Shown: positions 15,362-24,542 of the stretch, one piece after another
Layout: every line of letters starts with the position of its first letter
Numbering within the stretch: position 1 is the stretch's first letter
Position numbers and translations under genes: made by a program
The notes under the pieces: model-generated
Told to the model about the DNA's origin: nothing
Databases searched by the model: none
Seen by the model: the letters and a program-made list of their open reading frames with translations, nothing else
NCBI GenBank assembly: GCA_036501515.1
Contig: DASYAD010000453.1
Span: 1-64,000 of the forward strand
Reading direction: 5' to 3'
Length of the DNA stretch: 64,000 bases
Source of the DNA: Trebonia sp036501515
Lineage (GTDB): Bacteria; Actinomycetota; Actinomycetes; Streptosporangiales; Streptosporangiaceae

Positions 15362-16363
15362 GTGCCGACTATCGAAGACGTAGCGCGCCGCGCGGGTGTC
15401 TCGCGGAGCACGGTCTCCTACGCGCTGTCCGGTAAGCGGAGCATCTCGCGGGAGACGCGCGAGCGCGTCGAGGCGGCGATCGCTGAGCTCGGCTTCACTC
15501 CCAACGCGGGCGCGCGGGCCCTGGCCACGTCCCAGACGATGGTCATCGGCTTGTTCGTCCAGTTCTTCGAGGACGAGTTCTCGCCCGCGATGCTGCAGTA
15601 CGTGCTGCCGATTTCCGATGCCGCCCGTGAGGCGGGCTACGACATCCTGATGGTCACCGAGGCCGACGGCCCGCACGCGGTCGAGCGGATACTGAGCTCG
15701 GGCATGGTCGACGGCGTCATCTTGCTGAACGTCGCCTACGAGGACGCCCGCCTGCCCGTCATGCGCAAGATGCGGCAGCCGGGGGCCATGGTCGGCCTGC
15801 CCCGGGTCCCTGACGACTTCGACGTGTTCGATCTCGACTTCGCCCAGGCGGGCCGGATCCTCATCGACCACCTGGTGGAGCGCGGGCACCGCGAGGTCAT
15901 CCTGGTGACACCGCGCGAGCACGTCTACGAGCGCGGCGGCGCCTACGCCTGGCGGTTCAGGGACGCGGCGCTGCAGCAGGCGGCCAGCTACGGCGTCCGC
16001 GTCCGCTCCTACTTCGGCGAAACCCAGCAGCCGGCCGTCAACCAGCAACTCAACGACATTCTCGACGCACCGGGCGAGTCGGCGATCATCGTGCACAACG
16101 ACGCGGTGATCGCCGCCCTGCCCTCGGTGCTCTACTCGCGCGGTATCCGCGTTCCCGACGACCTGTCGGTCGTCGGCGTGTTCTCCGAGGATTTCGGCCG
16201 GCTGTTCTCGCTGCCTTACACGGCCGTCGAGACGTCGCCGAACAAGCTGGGCCGCCTGGCGGTCCAGGCCCTGGTGCAGCGGATGGCCAGCCCGGAGGGC
16301 GCCAGCGCTCCCCGGGTGGAACTCGTCGCACCCCACGTCACCGACCGGGGAAGCACCCGCTAA
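15362..16363 (+). CDS. LacI family transcriptional regulator of the glycan operon
   Basis: A 333-residue LacI/GalR repressor. The N-terminal helix-turn-helix is complete (TIEDVARRAGVSRSTVSYALSGKRSIS) with the hinge NAGARALATSQT, followed by the periplasmic-binding-like sugar domain (VIGLFVQFFEDEFSP ... DDLSVVGVFSEDFGRLF). The GTG start lies 14 bases after a palindromic operator. The same palindrome stands before the downstream ABC transporter, so it most likely represses both its own gene and the transport/hydrolase operon and responds to a sugar released from the substrate. The ligand is unknown; GH31 and GH127 genes downstream suggest a xylose- or arabinose-containing glycan. Confidence 0.92.
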   Translation: MPTIEDVARRAGVSRSTVSYALSGKRSISRETRERVEAAIAELGFTPNAGARALATSQTMVIGLFVQFFEDEFSPAMLQYVLPISDAAREAGYDILMVTEADGPHAVERILSSGMVDGVILLNVAYEDARLPVMRKMRQPGAMVGLPRVPDDFDVFDLDFAQAGRILIDHLVERGHREVILVTPREHVYERGGAYAWRFRDAALQQAASYGVRVRSYFGETQQPAVNQQLNDILDAPGESAIIVHNDAVIAALPSVLYSRGIRVPDDLSVVGVFSEDFGRLFSLPYTAVETSPNKLGRLAVQALVQRMASPEGASAPRVELVAPHVTDRGSTR

Positions 16364-16428
16364 CTCAGCGCCGCGGTGCCGAACGACCCCAGCGCCAACT
16401 TATCCGCAGTGCCAGCTCAAACCCGACT

Positions 16429-16444
16429 GTCGAACCGGTTCGAC
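16429..16444. promoter_or_regulatory. LacI-type operator before the sugar ABC operon
   Basis: GTCGAACCGGTTCGAC is a perfect 16-bp palindrome, matching the lacI-proximal site in both arms and differing only at the centre (CCGG here, TCGG there, within the same frame of symmetry). It lies 100 bp upstream of the substrate-binding protein start. Confidence 0.72.
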
Positions 16445-16543
16445 GACACCAAGTACCGAGAACCCGCAAAAAACAAAGAACACGACAAGCACATTGCCCC
16501 CGGTTTCCGTCCCCCCGGCCGGAAGCCGGTCATTCAGAGAGGA

Positions 16544-17851
16544 ATGACCGTGACGATTACCAGAAAAGCGAGAACGATCAGCGCCGCGCTGCTGGCCCTC
16601 GGTGCGACGGCGGCGGCCCTCACGGCCTGCTCAAGCGGCTCCGCCAGCGGAACCGGCGGAACCGGCGGAACCGGCGGATCAGGCGGATCAGGCGGATCCG
16701 CGTCCGCGTCGGCCGGCGGCACCTACACCTTCTGGGATCCCTACCCGCAGTACAACGCCACCTCGGCCTGGGCCACGCTGGTCAGCAAGTGCGGCACCGA
16801 GGCCGGCGTGACGATCAAGCGCACCGGCTACGACACCACCGCGCTCACCACCCAGGCCCTGCTCGCGGGCCAGCAGGGCAACTCACCCGACATCCTGCTG
16901 GTCGACAACCCGGTCGTGTCTACCCTGGCCAGCGCCGGGATCCTCACCACCACCGCCCAGAACGGGCTGGCGACCGGCGCGATCGCGCAGAACATCCTCG
17001 GCGCCGGCGTCATCAACGGCAAGACCTACGGTGTGCCGATCGGCGCCAACACGCTCGCGCTTTACTACAACCCGACGATCCTCAAGGCCGCCAACGTCGA
17101 CCCCGCCTCGATCAACAGCTGGGCGTCGCTCACCGCGGCGCTGGCCAAGGTCAAGGCGGCCGGCAAGAAGGGCATCACGTTCTCCGGCATCAACACCGAA
17201 GAGGGCAGCTTCCAGTTCCTGCCCTGGTTCTGGGGCGCGGGCGCGAACCTCACCAACATCGGCTCGCCGCAGGCCGTCGCCGCGCTGACGCTGTGGACCA
17301 GCTGGATCAAGGACGGCTACGCGCCCAACTCCGTCATCCAGGACACCCAGACGACCTCGTGGCAGGAGTTCCAGACCGGCCAGTTCGCCTTCGGCGAGAA
17401 CGGCACCTGGCAGAAGGCCCTCGCCGCGCAGATGGGCGCGAAGGTCATCCAGATCCCGGCCGAGAGCGGCGGCCAGGCCCCGGTGCCGACCGGCGGCGAG
17501 TTCTTCACCATCCCCGTGCAGAAGGACACCGCCAGCTACGCCACCTCGGCCAAGATCGTCAGCTGCCTGTCCTCGACCACCAACATCGTCACCACCGACA
17601 ACACGCTGAACTACGTCGCGCCGACCAAGGCCGGGCAGGCCGCGCAGGTCGCCGCCGACCCGTCGCTCAGCGACTGGGTGAGCGCCGTCGGCGTGGCCAA
17701 GGCGCGCACCGGCGACAACCTGGGCACCAAGTACCCGCTGATCTCCCAGCAGCTGTGGACCGCTGTGCAGAAGGCGGAAAGCGGCGCCGCCTCGCCCGCC
17801 AGCGCGCTGCAGGCGGCGCAGTCCGCCGCCACGGCGGCCATCGACAAGTAG
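16544..17851 (+). CDS. Sugar ABC transporter substrate-binding lipoprotein
   Basis: Extracytoplasmic solute-binding protein of family 1, about 435 residues. The signal TRKARTISAALLALGATAAA ends in lipobox LTAC, followed by a Gly/Thr/Ser linker of repeated GGT/GGS units. Binding-domain features include ANTLALYYNPTILKAANVD and the late WQEFQTGQFAFGENGTW. I set the start at 16544 (GAGAGG upstream) because the longer in-frame version would place the operator palindrome inside the coding region and bury the signal peptide. It is the first gene of a five- or six-gene operon with two permeases and two glycoside hydrolases. Confidence 0.93.
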   Translation: MTVTITRKARTISAALLALGATAAALTACSSGSASGTGGTGGTGGSGGSGGSASASAGGTYTFWDPYPQYNATSAWATLVSKCGTEAGVTIKRTGYDTTALTTQALLAGQQGNSPDILLVDNPVVSTLASAGILTTTAQNGLATGAIAQNILGAGVINGKTYGVPIGANTLALYYNPTILKAANVDPASINSWASLTAALAKVKAAGKKGITFSGINTEEGSFQFLPWFWGAGANLTNIGSPQAVAALTLWTSWIKDGYAPNSVIQDTQTTSWQEFQTGQFAFGENGTWQKALAAQMGAKVIQIPAESGGQAPVPTGGEFFTIPVQKDTASYATSAKIVSCLSSTTNIVTTDNTLNYVAPTKAGQAAQVAADPSLSDWVSAVGVAKARTGDNLGTKYPLISQQLWTAVQKAESGAASPASALQAAQSAATAAIDK

Positions 17852-17864
17852 GCAGCCCACCGAC

Positions 17865-18836
17865 GTGAAAACCACCACAGCGGAGCGCTCCGCTGCGCGG
17901 CACCGTGACGGGGCGGCCATATCCGCCCCGTCACGGGCCCTGCGCACCAGGCTCCGGCGCAGCACCCAGTGGGCGGCCTGGGGGTTCGTCGCCCCCGTGC
18001 TGATCTACCTGGCCCTGTTCTACGCCTACCCGCTCTACCGCAACCTCGACCTGAGCCTGCGCAGCTACACGGTCGCGTCGTTCGTCACCGGCGACGCGCC
18101 GTTCGCGGGCCTGGCCAACTACGCGAACGTGATCAAGAACCCGACGTTCCTGCCGGCCCTGCTGAACACGGCGGTCTTCACGTTCGTCTCGATCGCCTTC
18201 CAGTTCGCGATCGGCCTGGCGCTCGCGGTGTTCTTCTACAAGAGCTTCCGGCTGTCGGCCATCTTGCGGGCGCTGTTCCTGGTCCCCTGGCTGCTGCCGC
18301 TGCTGGTGTCCGCGTCGACCTGGTCCTGGATGCTGAACAGCGACTCGGGGATCGTCAACGCGTTCCTGCACGCGTTCGGCATCGGCCAGGTCGACTGGCT
18401 GACCTCGCCCAGCTGGTCGCTGGCGGCGGTGCTGATCGCGAACATCTGGATCGGCATCCCGTTCAACCTGGTGATCATGTACAGCGGCCTGCAGTCGATC
18501 TCGCCCGACGTGTTCGAGGCGGCCGCGATCGACGGGGCCAGCGGGTGGCAGCGGTTCTGGCGGATCACCTTCCCGCTGCTGCGCCCCGTGTCGGCGATCA
18601 CCCTGCTGCTCGGCTTCGTCTACACGCTCAAGGTGTTCGACATCATCTGGATCATGACCAGGGGCGGCCCGGCGACCGCCTCGACCACCCTGGCGATCTG
18701 GTCCTACCAGCTCGGCTTCGGCTCGCTGCTGCCGGACTTCAGCTCCGCCGCGGCCGTCGGCAACGTGCTGATCATCATCGCCGTCGTCTTCGCGCTGATC
18801 TACATCAGGGCCAGGAACCGGCTGGAGACCACATGA
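17865..18836 (+). CDS. Sugar ABC transporter permease (MalF-like)
   Basis: Inner-membrane permease of about 323 residues with six predicted helices after a basic N-terminus. The cytoplasmic EAA loop, which contacts the ATPase, reads EAAAIDGASGWQRFWRITFP. It pairs with the downstream permease (4-bp ATGA overlap) and the upstream binding protein. No ATP-binding subunit is in the operon; in actinobacteria a shared ATPase such as MsiK usually serves this transporter class (established for streptomycetes, inferred here). Confidence 0.92.
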   Translation: MKTTTAERSAARHRDGAAISAPSRALRTRLRRSTQWAAWGFVAPVLIYLALFYAYPLYRNLDLSLRSYTVASFVTGDAPFAGLANYANVIKNPTFLPALLNTAVFTFVSIAFQFAIGLALAVFFYKSFRLSAILRALFLVPWLLPLLVSASTWSWMLNSDSGIVNAFLHAFGIGQVDWLTSPSWSLAAVLIANIWIGIPFNLVIMYSGLQSISPDVFEAAAIDGASGWQRFWRITFPLLRPVSAITLLLGFVYTLKVFDIIWIMTRGGPATASTTLAIWSYQLGFGSLLPDFSSAAAVGNVLIIIAVVFALIYIRARNRLETT

Positions 18837-19648
18837 AGCGCCGCGCCTGGTGGCTGACCGCGACCGGCGTCCTGCTGACCGCGGTGATGCTGTTTCCCGT
18901 CTACTGGATGATCAACGTCTCGCTGACGAAGACGTCCAGCATGCGCAAGAGCCCGCCGAACCTGATACCGCTCGACGGGACCCTCGCGGGCTACACCGTG
19001 GTCCTGCACCAGCAGCTGCCCTACCTGGGTACCAGCCTGCTCGTCGGGGCCGGCACGGTCGCGCTCACCCTGCTGCTGGCCGCGCCGGCCGGCTTCTCGC
19101 TGGCCAAGCTGCACCCGCGCGGCGGCGGGGCGCTGAGCTTCGTGCTGCTGATCGCGCAGATGATCCCCGCGATCATCATGGCGATGGGCTTCTACGTCAT
19201 CTACCTGAAGCTCGGCCTGCTCAACAGCGTCTGGGGCCTGATCCTGGCCGACTCGACGATCGCGGTCCCGTTCGGCGTGCTGATCTTCACCGCGTTCATG
19301 TCGCGGATCCCCGACGAACTGGTCCAGGCGGCCACGATCGACGGCGCGGGCCCGCTGCGCACGTTCCTGTCCATCATCGTGCCGGTGAGCAGGAACGCGG
19401 TGGTGACCGTCTCCCTGTTCGCCTTCCTGTGGGCGTGGTCGGACTTCCTGTTCGCCAACACGCTCGACGGCGGCGGGTCCATGCAGCCGATCACGCTCGG
19501 CATCTACGCCTACATCGGCAACAACAACCAGCAGTGGAACGCGATCATGGCCACCGCCGTCGTCGCTTCCGTCCCCGCGGCCGTGCTGCTCGTCATCGCA
19601 CAGCGCTACGTCGCGGCCGGCGTCACGGCAGGAGCCGTCAAAGACTAA
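18833..19648 (+). CDS. Sugar ABC transporter permease (MalG-like)
   Basis: Second permease of about 271 residues. It begins MKRRAWWLTATGVLL, with the ATG overlapping the stop of the first permease, and has the MalG-type N-terminus (FPVYWMINVSLT) and the EAA loop QAATIDGAGPLRTFLSIIVP. Six membrane segments are visible. The stop TAA overlaps the next ATG (TAATG), so all three downstream products are probably translated in a coupled way. Much longer open frames covering this segment are shadows without family resemblance upstream of this start. Confidence 0.92.
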   Translation: MKRRAWWLTATGVLLTAVMLFPVYWMINVSLTKTSSMRKSPPNLIPLDGTLAGYTVVLHQQLPYLGTSLLVGAGTVALTLLLAAPAGFSLAKLHPRGGGALSFVLLIAQMIPAIIMAMGFYVIYLKLGLLNSVWGLILADSTIAVPFGVLIFTAFMSRIPDELVQAATIDGAGPLRTFLSIIVPVSRNAVVTVSLFAFLWAWSDFLFANTLDGGGSMQPITLGIYAYIGNNNQQWNAIMATAVVASVPAAVLLVIAQRYVAAGVTAGAVKD

Positions 19649-21663
19649 TGCTCAGTTACCAGAACGAAGGCGGCGTCCTCGAGGTACGCCACCGTCACGA
19701 AATCATCCGGGTCCAGGCCTGGGGTGCTGACAGCGTTCGGCTCCGCGCCGCCCAGTACCGCATCCCGGCGGAGTCAGCCGGCGCACTGGCCGACGACCCC
19801 CCGCCCGGCTCGGACGGGGAGGTGACGATCGACGGCGCGACGGCCACGCTGACCAGCGGTCGGCTCCGGGTCGAGGTCAGCTTCGACGAAGCCGCGAGCT
19901 ACCCGGAACCGCTGATCGTCTTCCGCGGCCCCGACGGGGCCGAATTGCTCGCCGAGCAGCGCGAGCACTTCTGGATGCCGGGCGCGCGGGTGTTCGCGGG
20001 CAACCGCTCGGGGGCCTACGAGATCCACCAGCAGTTCGCCGCCTACCCTGGCGAGCGGCTGTTCGGGCTCGGCCAGCGCACCCACGGCCGGCTGAACCTC
20101 AAAGGCCTCGCCCTGGACCTGGTCCAGCGCAACGGCGAGGTCAGCATTCCGTTCGTGCTGTCCGACCGGGGCTACGGGCTGCTGTGGAACGTGCCCGCGG
20201 CCGGCCGGGTCGAGTTCGCCGAGAACGCGACCCGCTGGCAGGCCGGCCAGGCCCGCGAGATCGACTACTGGTTCACCGCCGCGCCCGCCCCGGCCCAGAT
20301 CCTCGCCCGCTACGCGGACGTCACCGGGCACGTCCCCGAGCTGCCCGCCTGGGCCAGCGGCTTCTGGCAGTCCAAGCTCCGCTACCGCACCCAGGACGAG
20401 CTGCTCGGCGTCGCCCGCGAGTACCGGCGCCGCGGCCTGCCGCTGTCGGTGATCGTGGCCGACTTCTTCCACTGGACGGCGATGGGCGACTACCGCTTCG
20501 ACCCGGCCGAGTGGCCCGACCCGGCCGCGATGACGGCCGAGCTGCGCGAGCTCGGGGTCGAGCTGATGGTCTCGGTCTGGCCGACGGTGTCGCCGCTCAG
20601 CGAGAACTACGCCGAGTTTTCCGACCAGGGGCTGCTGGTCGGGGCCGACCAGGGCGCCGAGTTCCAGCAGACGATCCAGGACAAGGGCATGGCGGCGCCG
20701 ATGCCGGTGGCGTTCTACGACCCGACCAACCCCCGCACCAGGGAGCGAGTCTGGGGTCTGATCGCGAGGAACTACCTCTCGTTCGGTATCCGGGTTTTCT
20801 GGCTTGACGCCTGTGAACCGGAGCTCAACCCGGCTCAGCCCGGCAACCTGAGCCTGTATGCCGGCCCGGGCGCGGAAGTGGCGGGCATCTACCCGCGCGA
20901 CAACGCCCGGCTGTTCGCCGAGGGCATGGCCGCGGCCGGCCAGCCGCCGGCCGTGCTGCTGTGCCGGTCGGCCTGGGCGGGCGCGCAGCGCTACGGCGCC
21001 GCCGTCTGGTCGGGCGACATCCCGGCTGACTGGGAATCGCTGCGCCGGCAGGTCAGGGCCGGGCTGAACATCGCGATCGCCGGCATCCCCTGGTGGACGA
21101 CGGACATCGGCGGGTTCCACGGCGGCGACGCGCGCGACCCGGCCTACCAGGAGCTGATCGTCCGCTGGTTCCAGTACGGCGTGTTCTGCCCGCTGTTCCG
21201 GCTGCACGGCGACCGGCAGCCGCGGGTGCCCACCGGCTACGGGATGACCGGCGGACCCAACGAGGCCTGGTCCTACGGCGACGAGGCCTACGAGCTGATC
21301 AGCGCCGCGCTGCGGCTGCGGGAGCGGCTGCGGCCCTACATCCACCAGCAGATGCGGGCGGCGTCGGCCGTCGGGCTGCCGCCGATGCGGCCGCTGTTCG
21401 TCGACTTCCCCGGTGACGCCGGCGCGTGGGAGGCCGACGACCAGTTCATGTTCGGTCCCGACCTGCTGGTCGCCCCGGTGCTGGCGCCTGGCGCGCTCGT
21501 CCGCGACGTCTGGCTGCCCGCCGGCCCCGCTGGCACCGCCTGGACCGACGCCGCGACCGGGCAGCGGCATGACGGGGGAGCCGCCCTGCGGGTACCCGTT
21601 TCCGCCGGTCACATCCCCGTCTTCGTCCGTGAAGGAGCAGAGGTACTCGATGTCTTCCGCTAA
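19648..21663 (+). CDS. Glycoside hydrolase family 31 (alpha-xylosidase/alpha-glucosidase type)
   Basis: A 671-residue cytoplasmic GH31 enzyme (no signal peptide). The N-terminal beta-sandwich (GERLFGLGQRTHGRLNLKG) is followed by the catalytic barrel. The nucleophile Asp lies in FWLDACEPE, the form typical of alpha-xylosidase-like members, and the acid/base Asp in WSGDIPADWESL; TDIGGFHGG and RLHGDRQPR line the sugar site. It likely cleaves an imported oligosaccharide from its non-reducing end. Being co-transcribed with GH127 suggests a xylose/arabinose-bearing substrate, but alpha-glucosidase activity cannot be excluded. The 3' end overlaps the GH127 start by 14 bases. Confidence 0.9.
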   Translation: MLSYQNEGGVLEVRHRHEIIRVQAWGADSVRLRAAQYRIPAESAGALADDPPPGSDGEVTIDGATATLTSGRLRVEVSFDEAASYPEPLIVFRGPDGAELLAEQREHFWMPGARVFAGNRSGAYEIHQQFAAYPGERLFGLGQRTHGRLNLKGLALDLVQRNGEVSIPFVLSDRGYGLLWNVPAAGRVEFAENATRWQAGQAREIDYWFTAAPAPAQILARYADVTGHVPELPAWASGFWQSKLRYRTQDELLGVAREYRRRGLPLSVIVADFFHWTAMGDYRFDPAEWPDPAAMTAELRELGVELMVSVWPTVSPLSENYAEFSDQGLLVGADQGAEFQQTIQDKGMAAPMPVAFYDPTNPRTRERVWGLIARNYLSFGIRVFWLDACEPELNPAQPGNLSLYAGPGAEVAGIYPRDNARLFAEGMAAAGQPPAVLLCRSAWAGAQRYGAAVWSGDIPADWESLRRQVRAGLNIAIAGIPWWTTDIGGFHGGDARDPAYQELIVRWFQYGVFCPLFRLHGDRQPRVPTGYGMTGGPNEAWSYGDEAYELISAALRLRERLRPYIHQQMRAASAVGLPPMRPLFVDFPGDAGAWEADDQFMFGPDLLVAPVLAPGALVRDVWLPAGPAGTAWTDAATGQRHDGGAALRVPVSAGHIPVFVREGAEVLDVFR

Positions 21664-23689
21664 GCAGGGCGGTCCTGTGCAGCCGTCCGCTTCGGTCTGG
21701 CGGCCGCTCGGGGCCGACGAGATCAAGGTCACCGGCGGCATCTGGGGCCAGAAGCAGCGGCTTAACGCGGACACGATCCTCGGGCACTGCGAGTCGTGGA
21801 TGGAGCGCATCGGCTGGACCGGCAACTTCGACCGCGCGGCGGCGGGCGTCATCGGCGGCGCCCACGCCGGCATCGAGTTCGTCGACTCGGAGATCTACAA
21901 GCTGCTCGAGGCGATGGCCTGGGAACTGGGCCGCGAGCACTCGGCCGACCTGGAAAGCCGGTATCACACGCTGGTCGCGCGGGTCGCCGCCGCCCAGGAG
22001 CCGGACGGCTACCTGAACACCAGCTTCGGCCGGCCCGGCCAGCCGCCCCGGTACTCCGACCTGGAGTCCGGGCACGAGCTGTACTGCTTCGGCCACCTGC
22101 TCCAGGCGGCCGTCGCCCGGCTGCGGACCGGCCACGACGACCTGCTGCCGCAGCTGGCGCGGCGCCTGGCCGACCATGTGGACCAGGAGTTCGGCCCGGC
22201 CGGGCGGGTCGCCGTCTGCGGCCACCCGGAGATCGAGATGGCCCTGGCCGAGCTGGCCCGCGCGACGGGGGAGCGGCGGTACCTGGAACTGGCCCGGCTG
22301 CTGGTCGAACGGCGCGGCACCGGGACGCTGCGTCCGCACCGGTTCGGCCAGGAGTACTTCCAGGACGACCTGCCCGTCCGTCAGGCGGCCACGCTGCGCG
22401 GCCACGCGGTCCGCGCCCTGTACCTCGCCGCGGGCGCGCTCGACGTGGCGACGGAAACCGGCGACGAGGAACTGGCGGCCGCCGTGCGCGGCCAGTGGGC
22501 CAGCGGCGTGGCCCGCCGCACCTACATCACCGGCGGGGTCGGCTCGCACCACCAGGACGAGGCATACGGCGACGACTTCGAGCTGCCCGCCGACCGCGCC
22601 TACGCGGAGACCTGCGCCGGGATCGCGTCGGTGATGCTGAGCTGGCGGCTGCTGCTGTCCACCGGCCAGGACAAGTACGCCGACCTCATCGAGCGCACGC
22701 TGCTGAACAACGTCCTCGCCTCGCCGCGCGCCGACGGGCAGGCCTTCTACTACACGAACACGCTGCACCAGCGGACACCCGGGCCCGCGCCCGACGAGCA
22801 CCAGCTCAGCCTGCGGGCGGAGGCGGGGCTGCGCGCGCCCTGGTTCGAGGTCTCCTGCTGTCCCACCAACGTCGCCCGCACGCTGGCCAGCGTGGGCCTG
22901 TACTTCGCGACCGCCAGCGACGACGGGATCCAGCTGCACCAGTACGGCGACTACCGCCTGTCGACCGAGCTGGACGCGGGGACCGTCACGCTCCAGGTCC
23001 GCAGCGCCTACCCGGCCAGCGGCGCGGTCACGGTGACGATGGTCGAGGCCCCCGCGGCCGCGCTGACCCTGCGGCTGCGGATACCCGCCTGGGCCCGCGG
23101 CTCGGCCGTGCTGAGCGAGCCCCCCACGGTCAGGAGCCAGGGCTACGCCTCGATCACCAGGCTGTTCTCGGCGGGAGAGTCCGTGCACATCACGTTCCCG
23201 TACGAGGCCCGGGCCACCTACCCGGACCCGCGCATCGACGCCGTCCGCGGCACGTTCGCGGTCGAGCGGGGACCACTCGTGCTCGCGCTCGAGTCACCCG
23301 ACCTGCCCGCCGAGTGGAACGTGAACGACGTCACCGCGGACCCGCGCAGTCTCAGCGCCGCCGACGGCGCCACGGTGATCGACGTCTACCGGCACCGGCC
23401 GGTGACAGGGGAGGGCTCGGGGGAGGTTTCCGCGGAGTGGCCCTATTACCCCGAGCCAGGCGAGAAGGCCGGCGTCCGCGCCCGTGCCCGCCTCATCCCC
23501 TACCACCAGTGGGCCAACCGCGGCCCGGGCACGATGCGCACCTGGCTCCCCCTCGCCGCCCGTTTAGGCTTGTTACTGCCGAGCGGGCGAAGCGTCCCTA
23601 GACCCGGGAGGAACCATGAGCATCCTGATCGTCGGCGCCGGGGCGACCGGCGGGTACTTCGGCGCCCGCCTGGCCGCCGCCGGCCGTGA
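21650..23689 (+). CDS. Glycoside hydrolase family 127 (beta-L-arabinofuranosidase type), abnormal C-terminus
   Basis: A GH127 enzyme, expected to release L-arabinofuranose by a zinc-dependent cysteine mechanism. The zinc ligands and nucleophile seen in Bifidobacterium HypBA1 are present as Glu-x-Cys in AETCAGIAS and Cys-Cys in VSCCPTN. ATG 21650 follows GAAGGAG. The natural family end is near MRTWLP, but here the frame runs on for about 45 Arg/Pro-rich residues and overlaps the next gene by 74 bp. A +1 shift at the C5 run (23548-23552) would end at TAG 23565-23567, so the tail is probably the result of a frameshift or lost stop. Confidence 0.88.
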   Translation: MSSAKQGGPVQPSASVWRPLGADEIKVTGGIWGQKQRLNADTILGHCESWMERIGWTGNFDRAAAGVIGGAHAGIEFVDSEIYKLLEAMAWELGREHSADLESRYHTLVARVAAAQEPDGYLNTSFGRPGQPPRYSDLESGHELYCFGHLLQAAVARLRTGHDDLLPQLARRLADHVDQEFGPAGRVAVCGHPEIEMALAELARATGERRYLELARLLVERRGTGTLRPHRFGQEYFQDDLPVRQAATLRGHAVRALYLAAGALDVATETGDEELAAAVRGQWASGVARRTYITGGVGSHHQDEAYGDDFELPADRAYAETCAGIASVMLSWRLLLSTGQDKYADLIERTLLNNVLASPRADGQAFYYTNTLHQRTPGPAPDEHQLSLRAEAGLRAPWFEVSCCPTNVARTLASVGLYFATASDDGIQLHQYGDYRLSTELDAGTVTLQVRSAYPASGAVTVTMVEAPAAALTLRLRIPAWARGSAVLSEPPTVRSQGYASITRLFSAGESVHITFPYEARATYPDPRIDAVRGTFAVERGPLVLALESPDLPAEWNVNDVTADPRSLSAADGATVIDVYRHRPVTGEGSGEVSAEWPYYPEPGEKAGVRARARLIPYHQWANRGPGTMRTWLPLAARLGLLLPSGRSVPRPGRNHEHPDRRRRGDRRVLRRPPGRRRP

Positions 23690-24542
23690 CGTGACGTACC
23701 TGGTTCGGGAGCGCCGCGCCGCGCAGCTGCATCAGCGCGGCCTGCGGATCACCCTTCCCGGCGGCACCACCATGGTCACCGAGCCGAACCTGGTCACCGC
23801 CGCCCAGCTGGCCGGGACCGTCCCGGCCGACGTCGTGCTGGTCACAGTCAAGGCGGCCGGCCTGCACGCGGTCATCGACGAGGCCGGCCCGGCGGCCGGC
23901 CCCGCGACCGCGATCGTCCCGGTGCTCAACGGCATGCGGCACCTGGACACGCTCAACGCCGCCTTCGGCGCCGACCGGGTCCTCGGCGGCGTCGCGCTAC
24001 TGTCCGCCCAGCTCGACCGCAACGGGGACATCCGCCTGCTCAACGACGCGACCAGCCTGCGCATCGGCGCGCAGGACCGGCAGCGGACCCCGGCCGTGGA
24101 ACAGGCCGGCGGCCAGCTGTCAGGGGCCGGCTTCCCGCTCAGCGTCAGCGACGACATCGTGGCCGACATGTGGTCCAAGTGGGCGTTCATCGCCGCCGCG
24201 GGCGCGGTCACCTGCCTGCTGCGCGGCACGGTGGGCGAGATCACCGCGGCCGGCGGCGGCGAGGTGGCGCGCGCCGTCGTCGAGGAGACCCAAGCGGTCG
24301 CCCGCGCCGCGGGCTACCCGGTCCCCGACCGGGACCTGCACCAGACCCTGGCGGTGCTCACCACCCCGGGCTCGCCGTTCACCTCGTCGATGTACCGCGA
24401 CCTCCAGCAGGGCAGGCCGGTCGAGGTCGAGCCCATCCTCGGCGACCTGACCGCCGCGGCCCGCAAGGAAAACGTCCGCACCCCGCTCCTGGACGCGGCC
24501 ACCACCGCCCTCCGCGTCTACCAGTCCACCTTCACTAACTAA
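23616..24542 (+). CDS. Ketopantoate reductase family (PanE/ApbA-like) protein
   Basis: A 308-residue NADPH-dependent reductase. The N-terminal Rossmann motif is ILIVGAGATGGYFGARLA, the central region has VKAAGLHAVID, and the C-terminal ApbA_C domain has DMWSKWAFIAAAGAVTCLLRGTVGEI and SSMYRDLQQGRPVEVEPILGDL. The classical reaction reduces 2-dehydropantoate to pantoate, but placement at the end of a sugar-cleavage operon suggests it could act on another 2-keto acid or sugar-derived ketone (inference). GGGAGGAA gives a strong ribosome site, within the run-on end of the GH127 frame. Confidence 0.88.
   Translation: MSILIVGAGATGGYFGARLAAAGRDVTYLVRERRAAQLHQRGLRITLPGGTTMVTEPNLVTAAQLAGTVPADVVLVTVKAAGLHAVIDEAGPAAGPATAIVPVLNGMRHLDTLNAAFGADRVLGGVALLSAQLDRNGDIRLLNDATSLRIGAQDRQRTPAVEQAGGQLSGAGFPLSVSDDIVADMWSKWAFIAAAGAVTCLLRGTVGEITAAGGGEVARAVVEETQAVARAAGYPVPDRDLHQTLAVLTTPGSPFTSSMYRDLQQGRPVEVEPILGDLTAAARKENVRTPLLDAATTALRVYQSTFTN

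Noticed and set aside
16376..16543. Extended start of the sugar-binding protein at 16376
   Set aside because: It would put the LacI operator inside the coding region and bury the lipoprotein signal; GAGAGG before 16544 supports the shorter form.
18850..19640. Very long open frame that would extend the GH31 gene upstream by about 265 codons
   Set aside because: The added sequence is an alternate-frame reading of the second permease, Arg/Asp-rich and without domain features; the TAATG start at 19648 gives the natural GH31 N-terminus.
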